NCBI GenBank assembly: GCA_017517305.1
Contig: JAFWZV010000009.1
Coordinates: 62,001-126,000, forward strand
Origin: Lachnospiraceae bacterium
GTDB lineage: Bacteria; Bacillota; Clostridia; Lachnospirales; Lachnospiraceae
DNA length: 64,000 nt
Direction of reading: 5' to 3'
Part shown: one piece after another, positions 26,091-34,646 of the stretch
How positions within the stretch are numbered: position 1 is the stretch's first letter
Layout of the letters: the number at the start of each line of letters is the position of its first letter
Position numbers and translations under genes: made by a program
Notes under the pieces: generated by a model
The model's database searches: none
What the model was told of the DNA's origin: nothing
The model's input: only the letters and a program-made list of their open reading frames with translations

Positions 26091-27546
26091 CCTCTTCCTC
26101 CAATATCTCTCTAATCAAATCTCTTTCGTCCATATGGTGCTTCACACCACAGATTTCCTGATAATCCTCGTGACCCTTACCAGCTAAAACTACTACATCC
26201 CCCTCCTTAGCATGCATAATAGCATATCTAATGGCTTCCTTTCTATCTGGAATGGCAATGTATTTTCCATGGGTCTTAGATATTCCAGTTTTAATATCCT
26301 CTATTATTGCAAGAGGTTCTTCATTTCTAGGATTATCACTTGTAATAATGGTAAGGTCCGCCATATTACCTGACACCTCACCCATCTCATATCTTCTATC
26401 CTTAGATCGATTTCCTCCACATCCAAATAGTGAAACCAATCTCTTAGGGTTATATTCACGTATAGCAGTATAGAGGCTTTCTAGAGACATTGCATTATGT
26501 GCATAGTCAATAAGAATTGTGAACTTATCCGATATAGGTATAAGCTCCACTCTGCCTCTTACCTTAATGTCTTCTAAAATACTCTTAATCTTATTAGCAG
26601 GCACCTTCATTAGATCTGCCACAGCTATAGCCGCTAAAGAATTATGAGCAGTAAACTCTCCTGGCATATCCACCATAATATCTTCGCTAATCTTACCAGA
26701 CAGCTTATACTCTATACCCAGCACTCCTTCTCTAGTGTAAAGCTTTAATTCTGATGCCTTGTAATCTCCATCCTTTTCTAAGCTATATGTTACTATTTCA
26801 CATGTGCAGTTAGCCTGCATATCCATCACATGCTTATCATCTATATTAAATATACCAACCTTGCAGAGTGAAAATAGTTTAGCCTTCCACTGCTTATATT
26901 CTTCAAAGCTTGAATGCTCATTAGGCCCAATATGGTCCTTGGAAAGATTTGTAAATATACCATAATCAAAGTCCACACCAGCTACTCTATCAAGCATAAG
27001 ACCCTGTGAGGAAACCTCCATAACCACAGCCTTTAAACCATTATCAACCATGTCCTTCAAATGCTTATGCAGGATTATAGATTCTGGTGTAGTATTCTTA
27101 GCAGGAATAGTTTCCTTACCATCAATTATCTCAATAGTTCCAATCAAGCCAGTGCCTATGCCTGCAGAAGCAAGCATTTCTCTAATCATATAAGTTGTTG
27201 TGGTTTTACCTTTGGTACCTGTTATTCCTATTACTGTAAGGTGTTTAGATGGTTCGCCATAGTATCTTGAGCTTATTATTCCCATAGCATATCTAGTGCT
27301 TGGAACCTTTATCACTGTTACTGCCTTATCCACAGCAACAGCTTTCTCCACTATAAGAACAGACGCCCCCTTGGAGGATACTTCACTAGCATAGCTATGA
27401 CCATCAGAAACTGAACCTGTTATACAGAAAAACAGGTCCTTATCACCAACTTTTCTTGAATCATTTTGTATACCACATACTTCTATGTCTACTTCTCCCT
27501 GAAGCACTTCATATTCTAATCCTTGGATTAAATCTAATAATTTCAT
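26047..27546 (-). CDS. murE: UDP-MurNAc-tripeptide synthetase, probably meso-diaminopimelate adding
   Basis: MurE adds the third residue to UDP-MurNAc-L-Ala-D-Glu. The ATP loop GTKGKTTT is at residues 110-117, NTTPES and the C-terminal ligase domain with DYAHNAMSL follow. The motif DNPRNEEP is the meso-DAP selecting DNPR type rather than the lysine type, so the wall is inferred to be meso-DAP. ATG after GGAGG gives 499 aa, preferred to a start ten codons earlier. It is far from the dcw cluster and heads the priA-def-fmt operon just after the rpoZ terminator hairpin. Confidence 0.95.
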   Translation of the reverse strand: MKLLDLIQGLEYEVLQGEVDIEVCGIQNDSRKVGDKDLFFCITGSVSDGHSYASEVSSKGASVLIVEKAVAVDKAVTVIKVPSTRYAMGIISSRYYGEPSKHLTVIGITGTKGKTTTTYMIREMLASAGIGTGLIGTIEIIDGKETIPAKNTTPESIILHKHLKDMVDNGLKAVVMEVSSQGLMLDRVAGVDFDYGIFTNLSKDHIGPNEHSSFEEYKQWKAKLFSLCKVGIFNIDDKHVMDMQANCTCEIVTYSLEKDGDYKASELKLYTREGVLGIEYKLSGKISEDIMVDMPGEFTAHNSLAAIAVADLMKVPANKIKSILEDIKVRGRVELIPISDKFTILIDYAHNAMSLESLYTAIREYNPKRLVSLFGCGGNRSKDRRYEMGEVSGNMADLTIITSDNPRNEEPLAIIEDIKTGISKTHGKYIAIPDRKEAIRYAIMHAKEGDVVVLAGKGHEDYQEICGVKHHMDERDLIREILEEEDVTKICGYNNRYFA

Positions 27547-27592
27547 AACACACCTCCATAGTGGCATTACCCGCAAAAGGCTAATATTAACA

Positions 27593-27615
27593 AAGGGACT
27601 GTTTTACAGTCCCTT
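27593..27615 (-). terminator. Hairpin after rpoZ
   Basis: A perfect nine-bp stem AAGGGACTG/CAGTCCCTT with a five-base loop lies just past the rpoZ stop. The following minus-strand tail TTTGTTAATATT is only moderately T-rich, so termination may be partial, allowing read-through into murE. Confidence 0.65.
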
Positions 27616-27620
27616 ATGTA

Positions 27621-27914
27621 TTATTCGTCATCGCCTACAATCTTTACTGTTCCTTCATGAAGCTCCGCTACTGCTATTGAAAGCGGCTTTCTCTTGCCAC
27701 AATAATCTTTAAACTGCTGCTCCTTATCAGTTAATTCCTTCTTAGAATCCTTCTTGTCATTTGAACCCATAGCTGACATTTTGCCAATAATCTGTCTAGC
27801 TCTCTTTGAAGTAGCCATAACTATAGAATATCTACTCTGTACTACTGGCTGCTCTCCCGGCTCTACCTCACTATTAACAACTGCCATTAAATCTGAATAT
27901 GATGGATGTAACAT
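27621..27914 (-). CDS. rpoZ: RNA polymerase omega subunit
   Basis: Omega binds the C-terminal region of beta-prime and helps RNA polymerase assembly. The 97-aa protein has the small helical domain with SRYSIVMATSKRARQI (the conserved YxxVxxxxxRARxI pattern) and a C-terminal part with KPLSIAVAELHEGTV. A Lys/Asp/Glu-rich insertion lies between. Start ATG follows AAGGGAG, 17 bases after gmk. The gmk-rpoZ pair is widely conserved. Confidence 0.94.
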   Translation of the reverse strand: MLHPSYSDLMAVVNSEVEPGEQPVVQSRYSIVMATSKRARQIIGKMSAMGSNDKKDSKKELTDKEQQFKDYCGKRKPLSIAVAELHEGTVKIVGDDE

Positions 27915-27931
27915 TTATTTTTCTCCCTTCT

Positions 27932-28549
27932 TTAATACACACTTAATTCTTTTTGAAGCTCTTCAATAAGCTCTATATTATTCTCTCGTAAGCATTTCTT
28001 GCGAACGATTATAGAATTTACACTATCAACGCAGGCGTCAAGATCATCATTAACTACTACATATTCGTACTCATCAATATCTTCTGACTCCTCCTTGGCT
28101 CTCTTAAGTCTCTTAAGAATAACCTCCTCACTCTCAGTACCTCTTCCTGTAAGTCTTTCCTTTAAGGTAGCAACGTCTGGAGCGGTAATAAAAATTAATA
28201 TAGCATCCGGATACTGACTCTTAATATTCATAGCACCCTGAACCTCTATCTCAAGGATTACATCATTACCCTTTGCCATCTCATCCTCAACAAACTTTCT
28301 AGGTGTGCCATAGTAATTCTCAACATACATAGCCCACTCTATAAATCCATTATAATCTATAAGATTTTGGAAATCAGACACTGACTTAAAATAGTAATCC
28401 TTACCATCTATCTCACCCTCACGAGGTGCTCTAGTAGTAGCTGATACAGATAAACTGTAGCCATACTTTTCTACCAGCTTCTTAACCACTGTTCCTTTTC
28501 CTGCTCCGGAAAAGCCTGATATAACAATTAAATTACCCTTCTTCTCCAT
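27932..28549 (-). CDS. gmk: Guanylate kinase
   Basis: Gmk phosphorylates GMP and dGMP. The P-loop SGFSGAGKGT is at residues 11-20. The GMP-binding TRAPREGEIDGKDYYF follows, then the lid with LKERLTGRGTESEE. Length 205 aa is normal. ATG follows AAGGTG. In many Clostridia yicC-remA-gmk-rpoZ are adjacent; here a Nif3-like gene takes the place between yicC and gmk and no remA is seen. Confidence 0.97.
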   Translation of the reverse strand: MEKKGNLIVISGFSGAGKGTVVKKLVEKYGYSLSVSATTRAPREGEIDGKDYYFKSVSDFQNLIDYNGFIEWAMYVENYYGTPRKFVEDEMAKGNDVILEIEVQGAMNIKSQYPDAILIFITAPDVATLKERLTGRGTESEEVILKRLKRAKEESEDIDEYEYVVVNDDLDACVDSVNSIIVRKKCLRENNIELIEELQKELSVY

Positions 28550-28595
28550 ATAGTCACCTTCCTATCTATTATATTCATCATCAACGAAGCATCTA

Positions 28596-29432
28596 TTAGG
28601 GTTTTTGCATAATTACCCAATATGGTATTGCCTTTGTTTTAGACTTATCTATCTCTACGAATGAGAATTTGTGATTTAGCAACTGGACAATATTACTAGC
28701 AAATACTTTTTCTAAACCATCATGGGTTGCATCTATAATACTTAGTCCTAATTCTTTGGCATAATCTGCCTCATGATATCCTATATCTCCTGTAAGATAT
28801 AGGTCACAACCATACTCATCCCTTACCACATCATCAATAAAGCTTTTGCCAGAGCCTGGCATTATGGCTATTTTGCTAAATGTTTTATCGTGAGCAATCT
28901 CCTTGCCACCCGGTGTAGCCGCATAGAATGTAACCTGAGGCAAATCAAGACTTTGCTTAATATATTCACATACCTCATCCCTTGTCATCGGCTTAGGAAG
29001 CTCACAAAATCTTCCCATTCCCTGATTAGGTAATTCACACTGCACTATGGGTTTTGCAGCTATTAACCCCAAGCGATTAGCCACAGCCTGAGCCATATTA
29101 ACAAAGTCACCACCCACAGTATCGTAATTAGTGTGCATTGCGAAGTAGCTTACTCCACTCTCCGCTAGAAGCAATAGCTTTTCTCCTAGTACACTTTCAT
29201 CCGTTATCTTCTTTACTGGTGAAAAAATCAAAGGGTGATGAGTGATAAGCATATCACACTTCATATCACAGGCTATCTTTACAACCTCCATAGTAGCATC
29301 TAGTGCCACCATAACACGATTTACTTCTTTGTTTTTTCTTCCCACTAATAATCCAATATTATCCCATTCACAAGCATATTCCTTAGGTGAATGTTCTTCT
29401 AATATTTTCATGATATCGCTACAGCTTATCAT
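28596..29432 (-). CDS. Nif3-like dinuclear metal centre protein (GTP cyclohydrolase I type 2 homolog)
   Basis: A 278-aa Nif3/YqfO family protein, a toroidal hexamer with a dimetal site whose activity is unsettled. WDNIGLLVG, the metal-binding LITHHPLIF and near the C-terminus GDIGYHEADYAKELG with DATHDGLE are the family motifs. It is the short form, without the roughly 100-residue PII-like insertion seen in the 370-aa Firmicute YqfO. The ribosome site is poor (GAGG eleven bases before ATG). It lies between yicC and gmk. Confidence 0.9.
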   Translation of the reverse strand: MISCSDIMKILEEHSPKEYACEWDNIGLLVGRKNKEVNRVMVALDATMEVVKIACDMKCDMLITHHPLIFSPVKKITDESVLGEKLLLLAESGVSYFAMHTNYDTVGGDFVNMAQAVANRLGLIAAKPIVQCELPNQGMGRFCELPKPMTRDEVCEYIKQSLDLPQVTFYAATPGGKEIAHDKTFSKIAIMPGSGKSFIDDVVRDEYGCDLYLTGDIGYHEADYAKELGLSIIDATHDGLEKVFASNIVQLLNHKFSFVEIDKSKTKAIPYWVIMQKP

Positions 29433-29499
29433 TCTATCGCCATCCTCATCACATCTTTTATTAATGCATTAACTTTAATAGCATACATAATTTCTGTGC

Positions 29500-30381
29500 C
29501 TACTCAATATTCTGAATCTGCTCTCTAACCTTCTCAATCTCTGTCTTGAGATTAATACCCATATCAGACACAATAAGTGAGTTTGCTTTGCTAAGAATTG
29601 TATTAGCCTCTCTGTTCATCTCCTGAGCAATAAAATCTAGCTTACGACCTACAGAACCACCTTCTATAAGAATAGCCTTTGTACTCTCAATATGGCTCTT
29701 CAGTCTAACTATCTCCTCATCAACGCAAACCTTATCTGCAAAAAGAGTTACCTCTGTAGCAATTCTCTGCTCATCAATCTGAGCATTTGCAGCAAGCTCA
29801 TTAACTCTCTCTATAAGTCTTGCCTTATAGTCAGTTATAATCTCTGGAGACTTCTCCTCAATAAATGCCACAATCTTAAGCATATCATCAAGCTTAGCTA
29901 TAAGGTCAGATTTCAAGTTCTCACCCTCTGCAATTCTTGACTCCACAAACTTAGTAGCAGCATCTGCTATAACATCCTTTAAATGCTCCCAAATCTCATC
30001 CTGATCAACACTTTGCTCCTCAAGTGAAAATACATCTGGAAATCTTCCCACAATGGTTGGTGTTATATCAGTAGTAGGAAGAGAAAACTCCTCTGCCATA
30101 CTATTTAAATTCTTAATATACTCTGCCGCAAGCTCTCTGTTATACTTTAATGATACTCTTCCCTCAGCATAATCCTCATAGGTAATAAATACATCTACCT
30201 TACCTCTCTGAATATAATCCTTCAGAAAGGTTCTAATGCTGGTTTCGAAATAGTTAAACTTCTTAGGAAGCTTCACATTCATATCGCAATATCTGTGATT
30301 AACTGCCTTTATCTCCACTACAATCTTGCGTTCTTCAGTTGCCTTCTCGCTTCTTCCGAAGCCTGTCATACTTTTTATCAA
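29500..30381 (-). CDS. yicC: YicC family endoribonuclease
   Basis: YicC proteins are recently described endoribonucleases and affect stationary-phase survival. The N-terminus SMTGFGRSE is the family hallmark; EIKAVNHRYCDMNVKLP and the C-terminal EMNREANTILSKANS with IEKVREQIQNIE complete the pattern. The start is read as TTG, six bases after AAGGTG, giving MIKSMTGFGR, the usual family start; the longest frame begins at a GTG that lies in the Shine-Dalgarno. Length 293 aa. A good promoter lies 50 bases upstream. Confidence 0.93.
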   Translation of the reverse strand: MIKSMTGFGRSEKATEERKIVVEIKAVNHRYCDMNVKLPKKFNYFETSIRTFLKDYIQRGKVDVFITYEDYAEGRVSLKYNRELAAEYIKNLNSMAEEFSLPTTDITPTIVGRFPDVFSLEEQSVDQDEIWEHLKDVIADAATKFVESRIAEGENLKSDLIAKLDDMLKIVAFIEEKSPEIITDYKARLIERVNELAANAQIDEQRIATEVTLFADKVCVDEEIVRLKSHIESTKAILIEGGSVGRKLDFIAQEMNREANTILSKANSLIVSDMGINLKTEIEKVREQIQNIE

Positions 30382-30430
30382 TTCAATCACCTTAAATAAT
30401 TATTGTTAAAATATAATCTTTAACCAATAC

Positions 30431-30459
30431 ATTATAGTATATTCACTGGGAAAATGCAA
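30431..30459 (-). promoter_or_regulatory. Sigma-A-type promoter of yicC
   Basis: Minus-strand TTGCAT and TATAAT are spaced by 17 bases, with TATAAT ending 49 bases before the yicC start. The rest of the 30382-30640 gap is AT-rich and holds only the decayed second copy of the rqcH 3' end. Confidence 0.75.
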
Positions 30460-30600
30460 ATATATTTGTGTGAACCTCTGGTTTAATGTTGGTTTTAAAA
30501 TCTGTTAAAAAATACAGCAATTCAGCTTTAATTAAAACCACATTTTATCATTAACTAAATGCTTACATTCCGCAAATTTTAGATTTTATCTAGCATTAGT

Positions 30601-30671
30601 TAAATTCTTTTATTCTATGAATATTAAGTGTTTTATAGTATTAAATAAATTCTTTTATTCCATGAATATTA
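30601..30671. repeat. Duplicated rqcH 3' end
   Basis: A 26-base string at 30646-30671, covering the last codons of rqcH (NIHGIKEF), recurs at 30601-30626 with one mismatch, just past the stop, at a 45-base offset. If translated, the second copy would read NIHRIKEFN then stop. It looks like a tandem duplication that left the stop in the first copy. Confidence 0.82.
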
Positions 30672-32467
30672 GGCTCTATATTCATAGAGTAGTTTGTATG
30701 ATATATTACAAAGCCTGGTTTTGCCTTAGGTGGCTTCTTAAGATTTCTCCTAAGAGTATAGTCTATCTCCACCTTGGGACTTCCTTTTCCTGCTGAATAA
30801 TGTGCTGCAAGCCGCGCTGCCTCTTCATAGGTTCTGTCGGGAAGCTCCGTATCTCCCTCAGTTTTTACTATAACATGAGAGCCTGGCATATTCTTAGCAT
30901 GGAACCACATATCATCTCCTGCTGCAACCTTAAATGTAAGTTCCTCATTCTGAAAATTATTCTTTCCTACATACATATGATATCCATCTGAAGAAATGTA
31001 GTGGAGGGGTTTTGATTTCTCCTGCTTCTTACCCTTTCCATTATCTCTCTTACCACGAACATATCCACTTTCTATAAGCTCAGCTTTAATCTGAGCCAAA
31101 TCATCCAACGAATCTGCTATCTCTAAAGAATTCTGAACGCTAAGCAGATAATCCAGCTCAGACTTTGACTCTACAGTAAGCTCTGTAAGGGCCTCATAGG
31201 TTCTCTTTAGTTTATTATATTTCGCAAAATACTTTTTGCTATTGTCCATAGGAGAAATATCTGGATCTAAAGGAATTGTAATCTCCTCATTGGTGTAATA
31301 ATTCTCGCATACAAGCTCCTTATCTCCTGTTTTAGCGCTATATCCATAAGCGGTAATTAATTCTCCATAAACCTTATATTTATCTCTTTTTTCAGTATCC
31401 TTTAACTGTTTTAGCTGTAAATCATATTTCTTGGCAGTTCTATCAATTGCATTGGCCACAATTTTTCTTAGATCTATGGAACGCTGCTTGATTCTATTAA
31501 CCACCGTCTTCTTGCTATAGTATTCCTCTATAAGAGCTGATGGACTATCAAATATTTTAAGTCCCACCACACCTGCCTGTGGCATATCCATATCTAGAGG
31601 TTCACCATAGGAGGTAAGAGCCATCGCGCCAAATTCCTTAGGTTCATATCCGTCATATGCTATGCAGTTAGTATAAACCTTATCCTCTATATCAAGTCTA
31701 ATCCTTTCAAACTCTCTGAACAAATCTTCCCTCTGAGACATTGAAATAGTACCAGAACCAAAGCTCTTATTATCATTATTTATTCCTGCAGTACTCATAC
31801 CCCCATCAACACCTGCTCTGTAACAGATTTCATTAGCCATAACGGGAGATATTCCCACCATGGAAGTATAAATTGCCTTTGCAACTGCTTCTGGCTTAGT
31901 CATAATATGATTCATGAAGTAGTTTACATCAACTTCCAAAGGATTTACCTTATCCCCTGATACAGGATAGACATAATCTCTTCCTGGAAGCACCTCTCTA
32001 ACAGAGCTTACCATATGGGATATGTGCTTAATACTATCTACAATCATTCCGTCAGAATCCACGAATATTATGTTACTATGCTTACCCATTATTTCTATGA
32101 TAAGCTTTTTAGTACACAAATCTCCCATGTCATCCAAATGCTCCAAGCTTATCTCCACTATACGGTCAAAGCCATGCTGACGTATATCTGTAATCCTTCC
32201 ATTACCGATATGTTTTCTCAGCAGCATACAAAAGTTAGGAGCCACCATAGGATTCTCCTTCACCTTCTCTGTAAGATATATAAGAGGAATACCTGCATCT
32301 GCTGATATAACCAAACGATGAGTAGTGTTTCCTTCATCAGACCTATTCTTAACCACAAGACAGATTTCATCCACCTCAGGCTGATATATCTTATATATTC
32401 TTCCACCTATTAATTTATCCGATAGTTCTGCCACAAGAGCAGAGACAAATATTCCGTCAAATGCCAT
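30641..32467 (-). CDS. rqcH: Ribosome quality control protein RqcH (Rqc2/NEMF family, NFACT)
   Basis: RqcH binds obstructed 50S subunits and recruits tRNA-Ala to add degron-like alanine tails to stalled chains. The NFACT-N domain begins MAFDGIFVSALV and carries the functionally important Asp-Arg pair at 101-102 (GFDRIVEI). A coiled-coil middle (about 290-440) follows. The NFACT-R domain has MYVGKNNFQNEELTF and DMWFHAKNMPGSHVIV. At 608 aa it is slightly longer than B. subtilis RqcH. The older label is fibronectin-binding protein. Upstream lies a 61-bp tandem repeat array. Confidence 0.94.
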   Translation of the reverse strand: MAFDGIFVSALVAELSDKLIGGRIYKIYQPEVDEICLVVKNRSDEGNTTHRLVISADAGIPLIYLTEKVKENPMVAPNFCMLLRKHIGNGRITDIRQHGFDRIVEISLEHLDDMGDLCTKKLIIEIMGKHSNIIFVDSDGMIVDSIKHISHMVSSVREVLPGRDYVYPVSGDKVNPLEVDVNYFMNHIMTKPEAVAKAIYTSMVGISPVMANEICYRAGVDGGMSTAGINNDNKSFGSGTISMSQREDLFREFERIRLDIEDKVYTNCIAYDGYEPKEFGAMALTSYGEPLDMDMPQAGVVGLKIFDSPSALIEEYYSKKTVVNRIKQRSIDLRKIVANAIDRTAKKYDLQLKQLKDTEKRDKYKVYGELITAYGYSAKTGDKELVCENYYTNEEITIPLDPDISPMDNSKKYFAKYNKLKRTYEALTELTVESKSELDYLLSVQNSLEIADSLDDLAQIKAELIESGYVRGKRDNGKGKKQEKSKPLHYISSDGYHMYVGKNNFQNEELTFKVAAGDDMWFHAKNMPGSHVIVKTEGDTELPDRTYEEAARLAAHYSAGKGSPKVEIDYTLRRNLKKPPKAKPGFVIYHTNYSMNIEPNIHGIKEFI

Positions 32468-32516
32468 TTTTATTTCTCCCTATATTGAGGATGCACCATA
32501 TTGAAGATATGCTATC

Positions 32517-32882
32517 CTTCCAAGCTTCCTAGTAGTGGGTATATTATATAGTTACATATTCCTCATACCCTCACTAGCTTGCTTACTTTATATTCTCGGG
32601 TATGCAGATTATTTACATACTTCATATACCCTCGATATCATGTTTTCTTCATATTCTCGGGTATGTAGATTGTTTTCATACTTCATATACCCTCACCAGC
32701 TTGTTTTCTTCATATTCTCGGGTATATAGATTATTTTCATACTTCATATACCCTCACCAGCTTGTTTTCTTCATATTACTGGGTACATAGACTGTTTTCA
32801 TACTTCATATACCCTTACCAGCTTGTTTTCTTCATATTCTTGGGTATGTAGATTGTTTTCATACTTCTCATACCCTCTCACA
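32517..32882. repeat. Tandem array of six 61-bp repeats upstream of rqcH
   Basis: Six units start near 32517, 32578, 32639, 32700, 32761 and 32822. Each contains GGGTAT (GGGTAC in unit 5) at offset 20, followed about 28 bases later by ATACCC, an inverted repeat able to form a hairpin of about eight pairs. Units 2-6 are closely similar; unit 1 is more diverged. Since 61 is not a multiple of three, the open frames that cross it on the plus strand are repeat artefacts. A 12-base direct repeat (CATCTAGAATGT twice, 32881-32904) abuts its end. The remaining 32905-33065 is AT-rich with nothing recognised. Confidence 0.88.
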
Positions 32883-33070
32883 TCTAGAATGTCATCTAGA
32901 ATGTCAACAAGATTAATATACACCATTTTATAAATACACTCAATAACAGAACTACAACAAAACTATACAAATGCAAGGCTATATAAAAATTACACTATAT
33001 AAAAACAAAACACATGCAACACAAAACTCTATCAAAGCAACAATATATTCAATTGACTATACCCAAAAGA

Positions 33071-33105
33071 AAAGTGGTATACCTTAATGTTAGATATACC
33101 ACCTT
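33071..33105 (-). terminator. Rho-independent terminator after glgA
   Basis: An eight-bp stem GTGGTATA/TATACCAC (extended past one mismatch) with a 13-base loop is followed on the minus strand by TTTTCTTTT. It lies 38 bases beyond the glgA stop. Confidence 0.75.
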
Positions 33106-33142
33106 CTTTATAGTTTCTTTCATAACCCTTCTGGGGTATGCC

Positions 33143-34579
33143 TTATACCTGCTCGTATAATCTCTGATAAATCTCTGCTGAAGCTACCCAGCTATAGTTC
33201 TGCTGCATAGCTCTCTCCTGCATAGCTTCCCAATTCTCCTTGTAATCAAAGAATATTTTCTTAGAATAGTTAATTGTATTAAGGAGCTCCTGTGCGCTAT
33301 AGTTTGCGAAGGAGAAGCCTGTTCCTGTACCCTCAAACTCATTATAAGGCTGAACAGTATCCTTAAGTCCACCTGTCTCTCTAACTATAGGAAGTGTTCC
33401 GTAGCGAAGAGCCATAAGCTGTGTAAGTCCACATGGCTCGAAGCGTGATGGAACAAGCATTGCATCACAGGCTGCATACATCTTGTGTGATAAGTCATCT
33501 GAATAGTAAATATTAGCAGATACCTTAGCTGGATGTATTCCCTGATAATACTTAAACATATCCTCATATCTTCTATCTCCTGTACCAAGTACAACAAACT
33601 GTGTACCATCAGTACAGATGTTATTCATAATTCTATCTACTAAATCAAGACCCTTCTGGTCAGTAAGTCTTGAAATAATACCAATCATATAAGCATTTGG
33701 ATCCTCAGGAAGTCCAAGCTGTCTCTGAAGAGCAGTCTTATTCATAACCTTGTTCTTACGGAAGTTCTTAATTGTGTAATTCTTGTATATCTTCTTATCT
33801 GTAGCTGCATTGTAATCATTGTAATCAATACCATTTACAATACCCCATAGACTCTGATTTCTAGCACTTAAGAGACCATCTAAGCCCTCTCCATACTGAG
33901 GTGTCTGAATCTCCCATGCATAAGTGTTAGATACTGTTGTAATCTTATCAGCATATACAAGTCCACCCTTAAGCATCGCTGCATCCTTATTCATCTCAAG
34001 CTTATCTGGAGTAAATAGATAATCTGGAAGTCCTGAATACTCCTGAATAGTCTTAATATCCCACTTACCCTGGAACTGAAGATTATGTATAGTCATAATA
34101 GACTTCATTCCACTGTAGAATGGATTACCTGCAAATAAGGTCTTAAGATATACAGGAACAAGTCCTGCCTGCCAATCGTGACAGTGAACAATGTCTGGCC
34201 GGAAGCCAATGCTTGGAAGAATTGCAAGTGCTGCCTTACTAAAGTAACAGAACTTCTCAATATCCCACTTCACATCACCGTATATATTAAAGCCATTAAA
34301 ATAATACTCATTATCAATAAAGTACACAGGTACGCCTTCGTATTCAAGGTACATAACACCTACGTACTGCTGCTTCCAACCTATGTCCATATGAAAATGA
34401 GTAATGTATCTCATCTTTTCCTTAAACTTAGCTGGTAAGCACATATAATTAGGGATTATAACTCTTACGTCATATTCCTTCTTATCAAATATTCTTGGCA
34501 ATGTTCCTACAACGTCTGCCAATCCGCCTGTCTTAATAAATGGAACACACTCTGATGCAATATATGCAACCTTTTTCAT
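33143..34579 (-). CDS. glgA: Glycogen synthase (ADP-glucose, GT5)
   Basis: GlgA extends alpha-1,4-glucan from ADP-glucose. The N-terminal KTGGLADV (from Lys16) binds ADP-glucose. HCHDWQAGLVPVYLK and the C-terminal PSRFEPCGLTQLMALRYGT with RETGGLKDTV are typical of the GT-B family 5. Length 478 aa is normal. It stands alone between its own promoter and terminator, with no other glycogen genes in the window, so regulation seems independent of its neighbours. Confidence 0.96.
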   Translation of the reverse strand: MKKVAYIASECVPFIKTGGLADVVGTLPRIFDKKEYDVRVIIPNYMCLPAKFKEKMRYITHFHMDIGWKQQYVGVMYLEYEGVPVYFIDNEYYFNGFNIYGDVKWDIEKFCYFSKAALAILPSIGFRPDIVHCHDWQAGLVPVYLKTLFAGNPFYSGMKSIMTIHNLQFQGKWDIKTIQEYSGLPDYLFTPDKLEMNKDAAMLKGGLVYADKITTVSNTYAWEIQTPQYGEGLDGLLSARNQSLWGIVNGIDYNDYNAATDKKIYKNYTIKNFRKNKVMNKTALQRQLGLPEDPNAYMIGIISRLTDQKGLDLVDRIMNNICTDGTQFVVLGTGDRRYEDMFKYYQGIHPAKVSANIYYSDDLSHKMYAACDAMLVPSRFEPCGLTQLMALRYGTLPIVRETGGLKDTVQPYNEFEGTGTGFSFANYSAQELLNTINYSKKIFFDYKENWEAMQERAMQQNYSWVASAEIYQRLYEQV

Positions 34580-34611
34580 GATTTTGTCCTCCTGACCAGA
34601 TAATTACATAT

Positions 34612-34640
34612 ATTTTACCACAAAGGATTTTAATATTCAA
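34612..34640 (-). promoter_or_regulatory. Sigma-A-type promoter of glgA
   Basis: Minus-strand TTGAAT and TAAAAT with a 17-base spacer lie just past the stop of the upstream membrane protein gene and 32 bases before the glgA ATG, which is preceded by AGGAGG. Confidence 0.75.
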
Positions 34641-34646
34641 TGGAAT

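Noticed and set aside
30382-30600. Small gene in the yicC-rqcH gap
   Set aside because: AT-rich with scattered stops; only a promoter and the rqcH tail duplicate are supported.
32535-32790. Two small plus-strand ORFs with repeated FIYPHQLVFFI-like peptides
   Set aside because: They arise from the 61-bp tandem repeat; 61 is not a multiple of three, neither has a ribosome site, and the repeat hairpins explain the conservation better.
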